Positions 23,005 to 28,953 of a DNA stretch of 28,988 nt are shown one piece after another. The notes beneath the pieces were generated by a model. That model worked only from the letters and a program-made list of their open reading frames with translations. It did not search any database and was not told the origin of the DNA. The translations under genes were made by a program, and so were the position numbers. Position 1 is the stretch's first letter, and every line of letters starts with the position of its first letter. The stretch comes from a virus: positions 1 to 28,988 of the IMG/VR virus record IMGVR_UViG_3300038309_000103; one strand, given 5' to 3'.

Positions 23005-25827
23005 CTACGCCGCTTGCCAGCCGAGGCGGCTGGACCGTGCGGACAGTGGTAGTTTGTCTTTCCACGACTTTTTCGGCTTACTCTTCGGCTTGCGCGGGAC
23101 CGCGAACTGATCCAGCAGCTTGCCGATGTAAGCCATCGCATCCACACCGTCGTCGTGCGCACCGGCGGGGAACCGCAGCATTTCGTTGATCAGGCTCTGG
23201 GTCAAATCACAGCCAGAACGGAACAGCACCCGGCCCTGCTGCATTCGACCCTTGATCGACTGGGCGCGGGCCACCTTGTCGTTTTTGCCAGGTTTCAGAG
23301 GCTCATAGCTGAAACCTGTGCACTGACGCTCCCGCGCCCGTTTCATAAGCAGTGGGCCGATGGACAACTCGATCTGGCCCCGTTCAATACCCACCATAGC
23401 CGGTTTCCAGGTTTCATAGGTGTCCAGCATCTTCTCCACGAGGGTCAGGGAGTCCCAACGCCCTCGCTGAATGTCAACCACATAGATGTTGTCCTGCCCA
23501 TCCACCCCGACGGTGATACCCACCGACCAGTCATTCATTTCCTTTTGCCCGACCGCCAAGTCCCAGGCCGTATAGAAGATCATGTCCTCCCAGTCGGGGA
23601 GGTCACGCTGCTGATAGAACTTAAACATCCCCTTGGTGAAAAATGCCCCCTCATCTGGTACCGGGTTCTGCTGGTACAAGGCCGACCAGTCACGGGGGCC
23701 GACCGCCCGCTTGATCCGCAGCAGCGCGTCAAGGGGGTATCGTTCCGGGTGCAGGGGCTCGCCGGCCTTGCGATACAGCTCGTCGGTCTCGGCGATGGCC
23801 GGGTAGTTCACCACCCGCCACTCGTCACCCTCGTCGTTGGCCATGGCCGTCATCAGGCGCCCCGCCAGATCGTCGTCGTGCCACCGGGTCAGGATCAGCA
23901 GCACACCGCCACCGGGCGCCAGACGGGTGTAGGCTGTCGAGGTGTACCAGTCCCAGACCGAGTCGCGAGTGGTAACCGATTCCGCTTCCTCACGGTTCTT
24001 GACCGGGTCATCGATGACTAGGCAGTTGTGGACGAGAACCTGGTTCGCAAAGAAATTCTCGGTTCCGGTTTGGAGGTCTACGACACTGTAGCCAGGGCCG
24101 TAAAGACCGTCCTCCATGTCTTTTGCACAGACGCCAAGCTGCTGTGATACCAGGCATGACACTCCCTGCACAGGCCGATCAAATTCTTCGGCACATGATT
24201 CGTGGCGTCGTGATCTATGTGATGGACTTCGGTGGCTCCGAACTTCATGCACCGTCTGCACAACATGTCTCGCCGGAGTATTTCCGATCTCACCTTGAGC
24301 CATTCGCCCTGATACGCCTTGTACCCTGGGACCGGCCGAGATTTCCGACTCTCCCAGTAGCACTCTTTTGAGCAGAACTTCTGCCGCCTGGCCTTGGTTA
24401 TCCCTCTGCCGCACGTCCGACACTCGCCCTTGATCTGCGCTGTAACCTGTCGGTGCTCCTGCCGGTACTGGTCGTAACAAGCTCTGCCGCAAAACGCCTG
24501 CGTATCCGGCCCGTACCGTTTTACTGACTTCTCGTAATCTGCCCTGGGCCTCTCGAATAACTTGTCGCAGTTTGCGCAGCACAAGGACACTTTCGGAACT
24601 TCTATCGTTTTTGCGTAGCAGTCCGTACACGTCTTGGCATGGCTCGCCTTTCTGCCGCCGCATTCCGGGCAAATCTTCTTTATATGGAGCGGCTTGCCTC
24701 CCCGGGCGCAGAGGGCCGAACAGTACGCTCTCTGTTCCCTCTCTGGCACGGCTCGTCGCCTTCCCGCTCGACGGTATTCTTTTAGTGATCGTGCAAACCC
24801 CATCCTGCACTCGTGGCAATACAACCAAACCATCTTCTGGTTCGAGTTCGTCCGCGTAAATATAACCTCGTGTTTCGGTCCAGACCCGGTGATCCGGGGT
24901 ACATTCCAGATCACCGACAGTGACCAGCTCTGGTTTACGGGATGCGGCAACGGCCAGTACCGGAGTCCAGCAAACTGCATTTGTTTCGTGGTCATACCCT
25001 AAAACCTCGTCGCCAATTTTTACCTCATTAGCGGCGATTATACCACGGCGGGTGTGGATAGTCGTGTTCGAACTAACACAATGAGCCCCAGTGCCGGTTA
25101 TAGGTCCGCCAACACCAGCCGCACGGTAGCCACCGCCGGAGGTGGTCAGCCATTCCTCGGCGCTCTGGCTGTCCGGGTCCAGACCGAAGTTCTCGAACAC
25201 CGTCTGATAGCTTTTTTCCCGAACCTGCGCCCGAACCTTACGGCTGAACTTCAACGCCAGGGCGCCGGAGTACGAACAGCTGATAAATTCGTGATGCGGG
25301 TACTTCCCGAGGTGCCACGCAGGGAAAGAAACAGAAGCCAGCTGGCTTTTACCGTGGCGAGGTGGGCAAAATATCGCCAATCGAGGACTTTGACCTGCCG
25401 CGACGGCCTCACTGAACCATTCCAGGTGCTCGCAGATGTCTTTGTGGACCCAGCCCGCCTTGTAATCAGGCATTGTGCGCTGTACAAAGGGCAGTAACCG
25501 CTTCCGAGCCAGCAAAATCCGGGCCAATTCCCGTCGCGCCGCTTTTTGAGGGTCAAACGCCTCGGCTTCTTCGGCTTCTTCAGCCTCGCGCTTGATCCTT
25601 TGGCGCTCCAGCTCGGCCATTTCCGCCCGCAGCGCGTCACGGGCCTGCTGCTGCTCGTGTTTGCGGCGATCTTCCTCGCGAACCTCGTCGTTCTGCTTGG
25701 CAATCTCGTCGGCTTTATCCTGTTGCGCTTGTCGACAGAAGATGCACACACCTTTTTCAGCAAACAGCGTGCGCGGATGCTCCTTTTCGCACATCTTGCA
25801 GACGGCTTTGAGGACATCACGAGCCAT
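23005..25827 (-). CDS. terL: Terminase large subunit precursor, interrupted by an intein
   Basis: A 940-aa precursor; removing the intein (residues 250-601) leaves a 588-aa terminase. ATG 25827 follows GGGGAGG and overlaps terS by 11 bp. Residues 10-31 form a zinc ribbon (CKMC ... CIFC), then a charged coiled coil to about 90. ATPase: Walker A CPPRHGKS (154-161), Walker B LVIDDP (603-608, just after the intein) and the coupling motif TRWHDDD (647-653). RNase H-like nuclease: WDLA Asp756, IERG Glu815 and AHDDGVDAM with acidic residues 892-896. This is the packaging motor and headful/cos nuclease. Walker A and Walker B lie on different exteins, so packaging depends on protein splicing. The catalytic residues are all present after the predicted ligation of His249 to Cys602. 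Confidence 0.93.
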   Translation of the reverse strand: MARDVLKAVCKMCEKEHPRTLFAEKGVCIFCRQAQQDKADEIAKQNDEVREEDRRKHEQQQARDALRAEMAELERQRIKREAEEAEEAEAFDPQKAARRELARILLARKRLLPFVQRTMPDYKAGWVHKDICEHLEWFSEAVAAGQSPRLAIFCPPRHGKSQLASVSFPAWHLGKYPHHEFISCSYSGALALKFSRKVRAQVREKSYQTVFENFGLDPDSQSAEEWLTTSGGGYRAAGVGGPITGTGAHCVSSNTTIHTRRGIIAANEVKIGDEVLGYDHETNAVCWTPVLAVAASRKPELVTVGDLECTPDHRVWTETRGYIYADELEPEDGLVVLPRVQDGVCTITKRIPSSGKATSRAREGTESVLFGPLRPGRQAAPYKEDLPGMRRQKGEPCQDVYGLLRKNDRSSESVLVLRKLRQVIREAQGRLREVSKTVRAGYAGVLRQSLLRPVPAGAPTGYSADQGRVSDVRQRDNQGQAAEVLLKRVLLGESEISAGPRVQGVSGRMAQGEIGNTPARHVVQTVHEVRSHRSPSHRSRRHESCAEEFDRPVQGVSCLVSQQLGVCAKDMEDGLYGPGYSVVDLQTGTENFFANQVLVHNCLVIDDPVKNREEAESVTTRDSVWDWYTSTAYTRLAPGGGVLLILTRWHDDDLAGRLMTAMANDEGDEWRVVNYPAIAETDELYRKAGEPLHPERYPLDALLRIKRAVGPRDWSALYQQNPVPDEGAFFTKGMFKFYQQRDLPDWEDMIFYTAWDLAVGQKEMNDWSVGITVGVDGQDNIYVVDIQRGRWDSLTLVEKMLDTYETWKPAMVGIERGQIELSIGPLLMKRARERQCTGFSYEPLKPGKNDKVARAQSIKGRMQQGRVLFRSGCDLTQSLINEMLRFPAGAHDDGVDAMAYIGKLLDQFAVPRKPKSKPKKSWKDKLPLSARSSRLGWQAA
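24078..24995 (-). CDS. HNH homing endonuclease with zinc fingers, nested out of frame inside the intein
   Basis: A 305-codon ORF, +1 to the terminase frame. Residues 1-54 overlap the Hint N-terminal half and look unconserved. From about residue 55 there are four Cys-pair zinc-finger-like units: C60/C63-C92/C96, C109/C112-C123/C126, C140/C143-C169/C173 and C192/C195-C208/C212. They are followed by a canonical HNH nuclease: C246-x2-C249, VHHIDHD (257-263), Asn271, LCRECH (275-280) and His284. All catalytic and zinc ligands are intact, so this frame is under selection. ATG 24995 has GAGG 9 nt upstream; ATG 24833 (residue 55) is an alternative start that would fit the conserved domain exactly. 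It presumably cleaves intein-less terL alleles, driving intein homing. The stop lies 53 bp before the intein end. Confidence 0.9.
   Translation of the reverse strand: MTTKQMQFAGLRYWPLPHPVNQSWSLSVIWNVPRITGSGPKHEVIFTRTNSNQKMVWLYCHECRMGFARSLKEYRRAGRRRAVPEREQRAYCSALCARGGKPLHIKKICPECGGRKASHAKTCTDCYAKTIEVPKVSLCCANCDKLFERPRADYEKSVKRYGPDTQAFCGRACYDQYRQEHRQVTAQIKGECRTCGRGITKARRQKFCSKECYWESRKSRPVPGYKAYQGEWLKVRSEILRRDMLCRRCMKFGATEVHHIDHDATNHVPKNLIGLCRECHAWYHSSLASVQKTWRTVFTALATVS
25037..25045 (-). promoter_or_regulatory. Extended -10 promoter-like element inside the intein, upstream of the HNH ORF
   Basis: The minus strand reads TGGTATAAT, a perfect TATAAT with an extended -10 TGn. A weak -35 (ACGACT, 3 of 6 matches) lies 17 bp further upstream. 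Transcription would begin near 25030, about 35 nt before the HNH ATG at 24995. It falls inside the block A coding region (codons for Arg-Gly-Ile-Ile). It could allow the nested endonuclease to be expressed apart from terL. Only sequence similarity supports it. Confidence 0.4.
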
Positions 25828-26350
25828 CGGTGACCTCCCCGTCCTCTATATCTTCCGGATTCAGACTGCTGAGTTTGTAGCCTGCCAGTTTCAACAGCTC
25901 ATTGACGCTATAGTGCTCCAGCTGCTTGGCCGTATTGACCTCTTTCTCCGCTTCCCGTTTCTCGGGTTCGTTGAGCCGATGCAGTTTGACGAGGGAGTCG
26001 GTGGCTTTGATCTGTTCGGTGGCGTTCGCGCTGTTGCGATACGCGGTCATGTACATATGGTGGGCGTCGTCTTTGGTGAACACGACGTTAGGTAGGATAT
26101 CCCGTTGGAATTCGTCCCGGTAGTGGGTCATTGCCTGCTGAAGGTCTTCGCGGTTCTTGAGCCATTTGCTGGCCGTCTGGGGACTCATACCGGCTCGCCG
26201 GGCTGCCTCTGCAATCGAGGCCCCGGCGTTCAGGGCGGCAACCAACATCTGTTCCTGTGCGGTGAGCTTGGGAAGAGGGTTGGTTGAGATCGCCTGGTCA
26301 GTGCGGATGGACTGGCGCTGACCTTCGTAGAGTTCCTCGTTGATCGGCAT
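25817..26350 (-). CDS. terS: Terminase small subunit
   Basis: A 177-aa protein from ATG 26350 (MPINEELYEGQRQ). The frame is open further upstream to a TTG at 26449, but that falls on the -35 box of the promoter, so it cannot be used from that transcript. A helix-turn-helix occupies about residues 35-65 (QEQMLVAALNAGASIAEAAR then AGMSPQTASKWLKNREDL). A helical oligomerisation region follows (about 70-140), and the C-terminus is acidic. TerS recognises phage DNA and feeds it to TerL. The gene overlaps terL by 11 bp. There is no good ribosome site: the start is 2 nt after the U-tract of a leader terminator. Confidence 0.85.
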   Translation of the reverse strand: MPINEELYEGQRQSIRTDQAISTNPLPKLTAQEQMLVAALNAGASIAEAARRAGMSPQTASKWLKNREDLQQAMTHYRDEFQRDILPNVVFTKDDAHHMYMTAYRNSANATEQIKATDSLVKLHRLNEPEKREAEKEVNTAKQLEHYSVNELLKLAGYKLSSLNPEDIEDGEVTDGS

Positions 26351-26352
26351 AT

Positions 26353-26377
26353 AAAAAGACCCCGCGATGAAGCGGGG
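26353..26377 (-). terminator. Leader terminator immediately before the terS start codon
   Basis: On the minus strand CCCCGC-TTCATC-GCGGGG is followed by TCTTTTTAT, a textbook intrinsic terminator whose U-tract ends 2 nt before the terS ATG. Upstream in the same leader a GGC-GAAA-GCC GNRA-loop hairpin (26384-26393) occurs. Because the late promoter is upstream of it, the late operon appears to need read-through or antitermination. Confidence 0.75.
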
Positions 26378-26420
26378 CAAAACGGCTTTCGCCTCACCTT
26401 TAACCCAAAAGGACACCGCA

Positions 26421-26449
26421 ATAATATGCGCATTGCGAATTTTTTGCAA
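26421..26449 (-). promoter_or_regulatory. Sigma70-type promoter for the terS/late operon
   Basis: -35 TTGCAA (26444-26449), 17-bp spacer and -10 TATTAT (26421-26426), with A/T tracts just upstream (about 26450-26470) that could serve as an UP element. Predicted start near 26414, giving a leader of about 65 nt before terS. The spacer and first -10 bases are occupied by the dyad element. Confidence 0.65.
26423..26443. promoter_or_regulatory. Dyad element, copy A, in the late-promoter spacer
   Basis: The minus-strand core ATTCGCAATGCGCATATT (26423-26440) is identical over 18 bp to 4355-4372. The extended 21-bp element is a near-palindrome (CGCA-A-TGCG core, A/T-rich arms) that overlaps the promoter spacer and -10 box, a classical repressor position. 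No gene for a matching regulator is recognised in this window. Confidence 0.6.
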
Positions 26450-26473
26450 AAAATTTTTACGATTTGAAAATCG

Positions 26474-26560
26474 TCGAAGGAAAAGTGTCCCGGGGCAAAA
26501 TGCCGGAGGAAAAGTGTCCCGGGACGAAATGTCGAAGGAAAAATGCCCCAGGACGAAATG
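26474..26560. repeat. Three 29-bp tandem direct repeats upstream of terS
   Basis: Units 26474-26502, 26503-26531 and 26532-26560, contiguous, each containing GAAAART GYCCCRGG and ending in AAATG. Units 1 and 2 share AGGAAAAGTGTCCCGGG; units 2 and 3 share GGACGAAATG. The central TGTCCCGGGACA-like part is itself a dyad. Lying in the divergent gap beside the terminase genes, they could be a TerS/pac recognition array, replication iterons or a regulator array. There are no spacers, so it is not a CRISPR. Confidence 0.8.
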
Positions 26561-26696
26561 TCACAGATTTCCGTGGCTGTCATGGTGTGGTCCCTGAGTG
26601 GATGGGGGTGGGGTCCCGATTCGCGTTCGCGGATTGGGATTCTACCACCAGCACTTTTTGGAACCTTGTTTAACCACCCCCTGGGGGGTCTACATC

Positions 26697-26852
26697 ATGA
26701 GCAAAGAGGAAAGCAACATGCCTATCACACGCATCATCAATGACCTTGAGCAACTGCCAATGGAGGGAGGCAACTCCGCATCCGATCAAGCCATCCAAGC
26801 CTTTCTCGATTATCTGTACGAGCGGCTGGATAACAAGGAGAAAGCAGCATGA
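26697..26852 (+). CDS. Small acidic protein of unknown function
   Basis: A 51-aa protein from ATG 26697 (MSKEESNMPITRIINDLEQL). The chosen start has a G-run 8 nt upstream and a context (GGGTCTACATCATG) that resembles the start of the 524-aa gene (GGGTACATCATG). ATG 26718 with GAGG 8 nt upstream is a reasonable alternative. The product is helical and acidic with no known motif. Its last codons overlap the next start (ATGA), so the two are coupled. First gene of the rightward operon. Confidence 0.6.
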   Translation: MSKEESNMPITRIINDLEQLPMEGGNSASDQAIQAFLDYLYERLDNKEKAA

Positions 26853-26929
26853 AACCACGTTACGCATGGACAGTCGTCGCAATGACCGCCCTGTTCTGGG
26901 GACCGGTCATCTACTGGGTACTCAACTAG
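26849..26929 (+). CDS. 26-residue single-pass membrane micropeptide
   Basis: A small ORF, MKPRYAWTVVAMTALFWGPV followed by IYWVLN. ATG 26849 overlaps the previous stop (ATGA) and has AAGGAG 8 nt upstream; the stop TAG overlaps the AGGAGG ribosome site of the next gene. Two positive charges, then about 20 apolar residues rich in Trp, indicate one inner-membrane helix with the N-terminus in the cytoplasm. The tight coupling on both sides supports translation. Function unknown. Confidence 0.65.
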   Translation: MKPRYAWTVVAMTALFWGPVIYWVLN

Positions 26930-26940
26930 GAGGGTACATC

Positions 26941-28515
26941 ATGGCAAGAGAAGTAGCAGTGAAGCGGACCGGTGTAGCAGCACCGGCCCATGTTCAGAGC
27001 AATCAAACCACCAGCAACGAGGTAATCACTATGAACAACGCAACTATAGCACAAGTCGTAGCAGCATCCAGCGCCCAGTCACTCCAGTGGTTCAAGCCGC
27101 TGGCCACGGGCCAGATGACCCCACGGGAGTACATCGAATGGCTGTCCAAGGAGACAGCGGTCTCGCAGGAGGGTCGCGCCTACTCAGCGGTGTACGCCGC
27201 CAACGGTGCAGCGCCCTACGCAGTGTCAGAGATCACCAAGGCGCTGTGGGCTGCGCAAAAGGTCGGTGCAATGGGCTACGCACAAGCGGTTGGTGCTGCC
27301 CGGCGCTTCCAGCGCATGGTCGAGGCCATCACTCACAGCCTCTCCGGCCAGATCGGCTACGCGGTGCCCGAGGTGTCCGCAGCGCTGGTAAAGATTCGTG
27401 TCGACCACGAAGGCGGTGGCGAGAGTGGTCACGACTTCAAAGCGCAGGTTGAGGAGGCTATCGAGCACTACCGGCAGCAGCTGGTCGCCGGATCGATCAC
27501 CCTCAAGGACTTCAATCTGGTCAAGCGTGAACTGAAGTCTCAGCTCAAGGAGCACGAGATCAAGGCGCTGATGGGCCAGGAGGAGCTGAAGGACACCGAC
27601 GCTGGTAACCCCAGTGAAGACGAAGGCAGCGTGCAAGTGGCGCTGCACGAGCCCACCGATCTCTGGCAGTACGAGCCCAAAGATGTGGCTGGGGCCGAGG
27701 GCCACATGATCCGGGCGCTGCACACCTTCCGGGGTGTGGACCTGCCGCTGGATGACCCGGACTGGGGTTATCTGGTCGAGCGGGCCGCCGAGTCGCTGGC
27801 CACAGCCATCGAGTACGCCGAGCCGGACCAGAAGGAAGCCACCCGCGCCAAGGCGGAGTATCGGATGGCCGTCATCGAGGGTGGCGTCATGGCCAACCCG
27901 TGGAAGGCCCGCTGGGCGATCAACTGGACTGCACGGCGCATCTGGCGGGATCGCGAGGTGCTGCGCGGCACGCTGGCCCGGTTCGAGGAGTCCATCGCCA
28001 AGATCGAGGAGACCATGGCGCGGGAGGAGAAGTACAACCTGCCTGCCCGGATGACCCGGCTGATGAGCGAGCGGCCCATCGAGTCCGATGAGGAGCGCAG
28101 CTACTACCTGGTCTGGGAGGTGGTGCCCGAGCACAAGGTGCAGCCGGACTCGCTGTACTACACCGACCGAGCACGCAATGTCTGTACGCTGACCCAGGGC
28201 GAGTACCGCATCAAGGTGTACGAGAACTTGATGGAGTGGGCCAGCACCATCCTCCGGCGCATGGACCGGCTGTACGCCAAGGTGGTGGCGGTCGAAAACG
28301 AGCTGGCCCCAGTCTGGACGCTGATGGCTCGCGCTCCAATGCCCGCCCAGGCTCCGGTGTACTGGAACCAGCAAGGGTTCTACCTCACCGAGGCCGAAGC
28401 CCGCACCGCGCTCGCTGTGGAGCAGGCTGCTTTCCTTGAGCAGAAGCGCGAAGCGCTGGTCGAGGGGGCACACACCCACCTCGAGGCGCTGCTGGCTGCG
28501 CAAGGTTTGATCTAA
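26941..28515 (+). CDS. 524-aa protein of unknown function
   Basis: ATG 26941 (MAREVAVKRTGVAAP) has AGGAGG 7 nt upstream and is preferred to an in-frame ATG at 26740 that overlaps another gene; a further internal start at 27031 (GAGG 8 nt upstream) is possible. The sequence is mostly helical and charged, with essentially no Cys. An Ala-rich segment (about 70-125, SAVYAANGAAPYAVSEITKA) is followed by an acidic linker (about 210-235) and an Arg/Glu/Trp-rich second half (KARWAINWTARRIWRDREVL). No enzymatic motif or transmembrane helix is recognised. It could be an early protein or an abundant structural/DNA-associated protein. It is followed by a UUCG hairpin. Confidence 0.8.
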   Translation: MAREVAVKRTGVAAPAHVQSNQTTSNEVITMNNATIAQVVAASSAQSLQWFKPLATGQMTPREYIEWLSKETAVSQEGRAYSAVYAANGAAPYAVSEITKALWAAQKVGAMGYAQAVGAARRFQRMVEAITHSLSGQIGYAVPEVSAALVKIRVDHEGGGESGHDFKAQVEEAIEHYRQQLVAGSITLKDFNLVKRELKSQLKEHEIKALMGQEELKDTDAGNPSEDEGSVQVALHEPTDLWQYEPKDVAGAEGHMIRALHTFRGVDLPLDDPDWGYLVERAAESLATAIEYAEPDQKEATRAKAEYRMAVIEGGVMANPWKARWAINWTARRIWRDREVLRGTLARFEESIAKIEETMAREEKYNLPARMTRLMSERPIESDEERSYYLVWEVVPEHKVQPDSLYYTDRARNVCTLTQGEYRIKVYENLMEWASTILRRMDRLYAKVVAVENELAPVWTLMARAPMPAQAPVYWNQQGFYLTEAEARTALAVEQAAFLEQKREALVEGAHTHLEALLAAQGLI

Positions 28516-28525
28516 CCCACTCACT

Positions 28526-28545
28526 CCGGGGACTTCGGTCCCCGG
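28526..28545 (+). terminator. UUCG hairpin after the 524-aa gene (attenuator-like)
   Basis: CCGGGGAC-TTCG-GTCCCCGG, a perfect 8-bp stem with UUCG tetraloop, 11 nt after the stop. It is followed by CCTTTATAG, so the U-tract is weak, and the next gene's ribosome site comes right after it. Its inner 16 bases are identical to the hairpin after the capsid gene on the other strand. Confidence 0.65.
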
Positions 28546-28566
28546 CCTTTATAGAAGGAGATGAAC

Positions 28567-28953
28567 ATGAGCATTCTCAACAAGAAACTCGCGGCCATTC
28601 AGGCGCTGCGGGCCAAAGCCGAACCCAAGCCTGAAAAACCCCGTTACCGGGTGCGCAACGGCAAGATCGTGCTGCGGATGCCCGCGGTACTGGCCAAACC
28701 GGAGCCTAAGCCCGAACCCAAGCAGCCCGCCAGCAACGTGGTACAGCTGCTGCCCAAGGAGCAACCGGTGCACAAGATCGGCGAGACCTGCCCGCACTGC
28801 CTGGGCAAGAAGCGCTACAGCTGGCACCTCAAGGAGAAGACCGAGAAGTGCTACCGATGTAATGGCAAGGGCTATCTGGATGCACGCGATCTGGCCTTCC
28901 TGCAGAAACGACAACAAGAGGATCGGCCCATCTGCCATGTAGTCACGGCCTGA
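28567..28953 (+). CDS. Cys-rich zinc-binding protein (DnaJ zinc-finger-like)
   Basis: A 128-aa protein. An ATG at 28561 touches the GGAG ribosome site, so ATG 28567 (MSILNKKLAAIQ), 6 nt away from it, is preferred. The N-terminal half is basic and Lys/Pro/Glu-rich (residues about 18-58, KPEPKPEPKQP), probably disordered. The C-terminal half holds CPHCLGKKRYSW and CYRCNGKGYL, two CxxCxG knuckles like those in the DnaJ central domain or in small phage zinc ribbons. It may bind nucleic acid or protein; function not determinable. Follows the UUCG hairpin. Confidence 0.75.
   Translation: MSILNKKLAAIQALRAKAEPKPEKPRYRVRNGKIVLRMPAVLAKPEPKPEPKQPASNVVQLLPKEQPVHKIGETCPHCLGKKRYSWHLKEKTEKCYRCNGKGYLDARDLAFLQKRQQEDRPICHVVTA

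Larger units (their letters stand above)
24025..25080 (-). other. TerL intein (352 aa) with Hint blocks in the terminase frame
   Basis: Boundaries are set by splicing motifs. Cys1 is terL residue 250 (codon at 25080), with block A CVSSNTTIHTRRG. Block B is GDLECTPDHRVWT with the T-x-x-H pair Thr310/His313. Block F is VVDLQTGTENFFANQ and block G is VLVHN (His600-Asn601), followed by the +1 nucleophile Cys602. The N-terminal Hint half covers about residues 250-332 and the C-terminal half about 575-601. Between them about 245 residues in this frame have no endonuclease motif and look like a shadow translation (Arg/Ser/Val/Gly-rich). That stretch encodes an HNH protein in the +1 frame. Insertion is directly before Walker B, a conserved site. 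Confidence 0.92.
26351..26696. other. Divergent intergenic control region
   Basis: This 346-bp gap separates the leftward late genes from the rightward genes. Left to right it holds the terS leader terminator, the late promoter with its dyad, an A/T-tract region with a small palindrome ACGATTTGAAAATCGT (26460-26475), and three 29-bp repeats. About 135 bp without a recognisable promoter follow, ending in a G-run/C-run palindrome (ACCCCCTGGGGGGT) over the ribosome site of the first rightward gene. That palindrome might mask the ribosome site. Confidence 0.7.

Noticed and set aside
24078-24995. HNH out of frame because of sequencing errors
   Set aside because: Two compensating errors placed exactly at the Hint borders would be needed, and no homopolymer run suggests them; still listed as the main refuting possibility.
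24025-25080. Group I intron or plain HNH insertion instead of an intein
   Set aside because: The terminase frame is uninterrupted, and Hint blocks A, B, F and G with Cys1, T-x-x-H, His-Asn and +1 Cys are all present, so protein splicing explains the insert.
25251-25820. 189-aa ORF in another frame within the 5' part of terL
   Set aside because: Arg/Ser-rich shadow without motifs, unlike the HNH ORF in the intein, whose Cys/His ligands are intact.
26351-26449. N-terminal extension of TerS from TTG 26449
   Set aside because: The codon lies on the -35 box and the extension would translate the leader hairpins; no ribosome site.
26474-26560. CRISPR array
   Set aside because: The repeats are contiguous with no spacers and no cas genes are nearby.
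27226-28524. 432-aa minus-strand ORF opposite the 524-aa gene
   Set aside because: Leu/His/Gly/Gln-rich shadow typical of antisense GC-rich codons; the plus strand has ribosome site and coupled neighbours.
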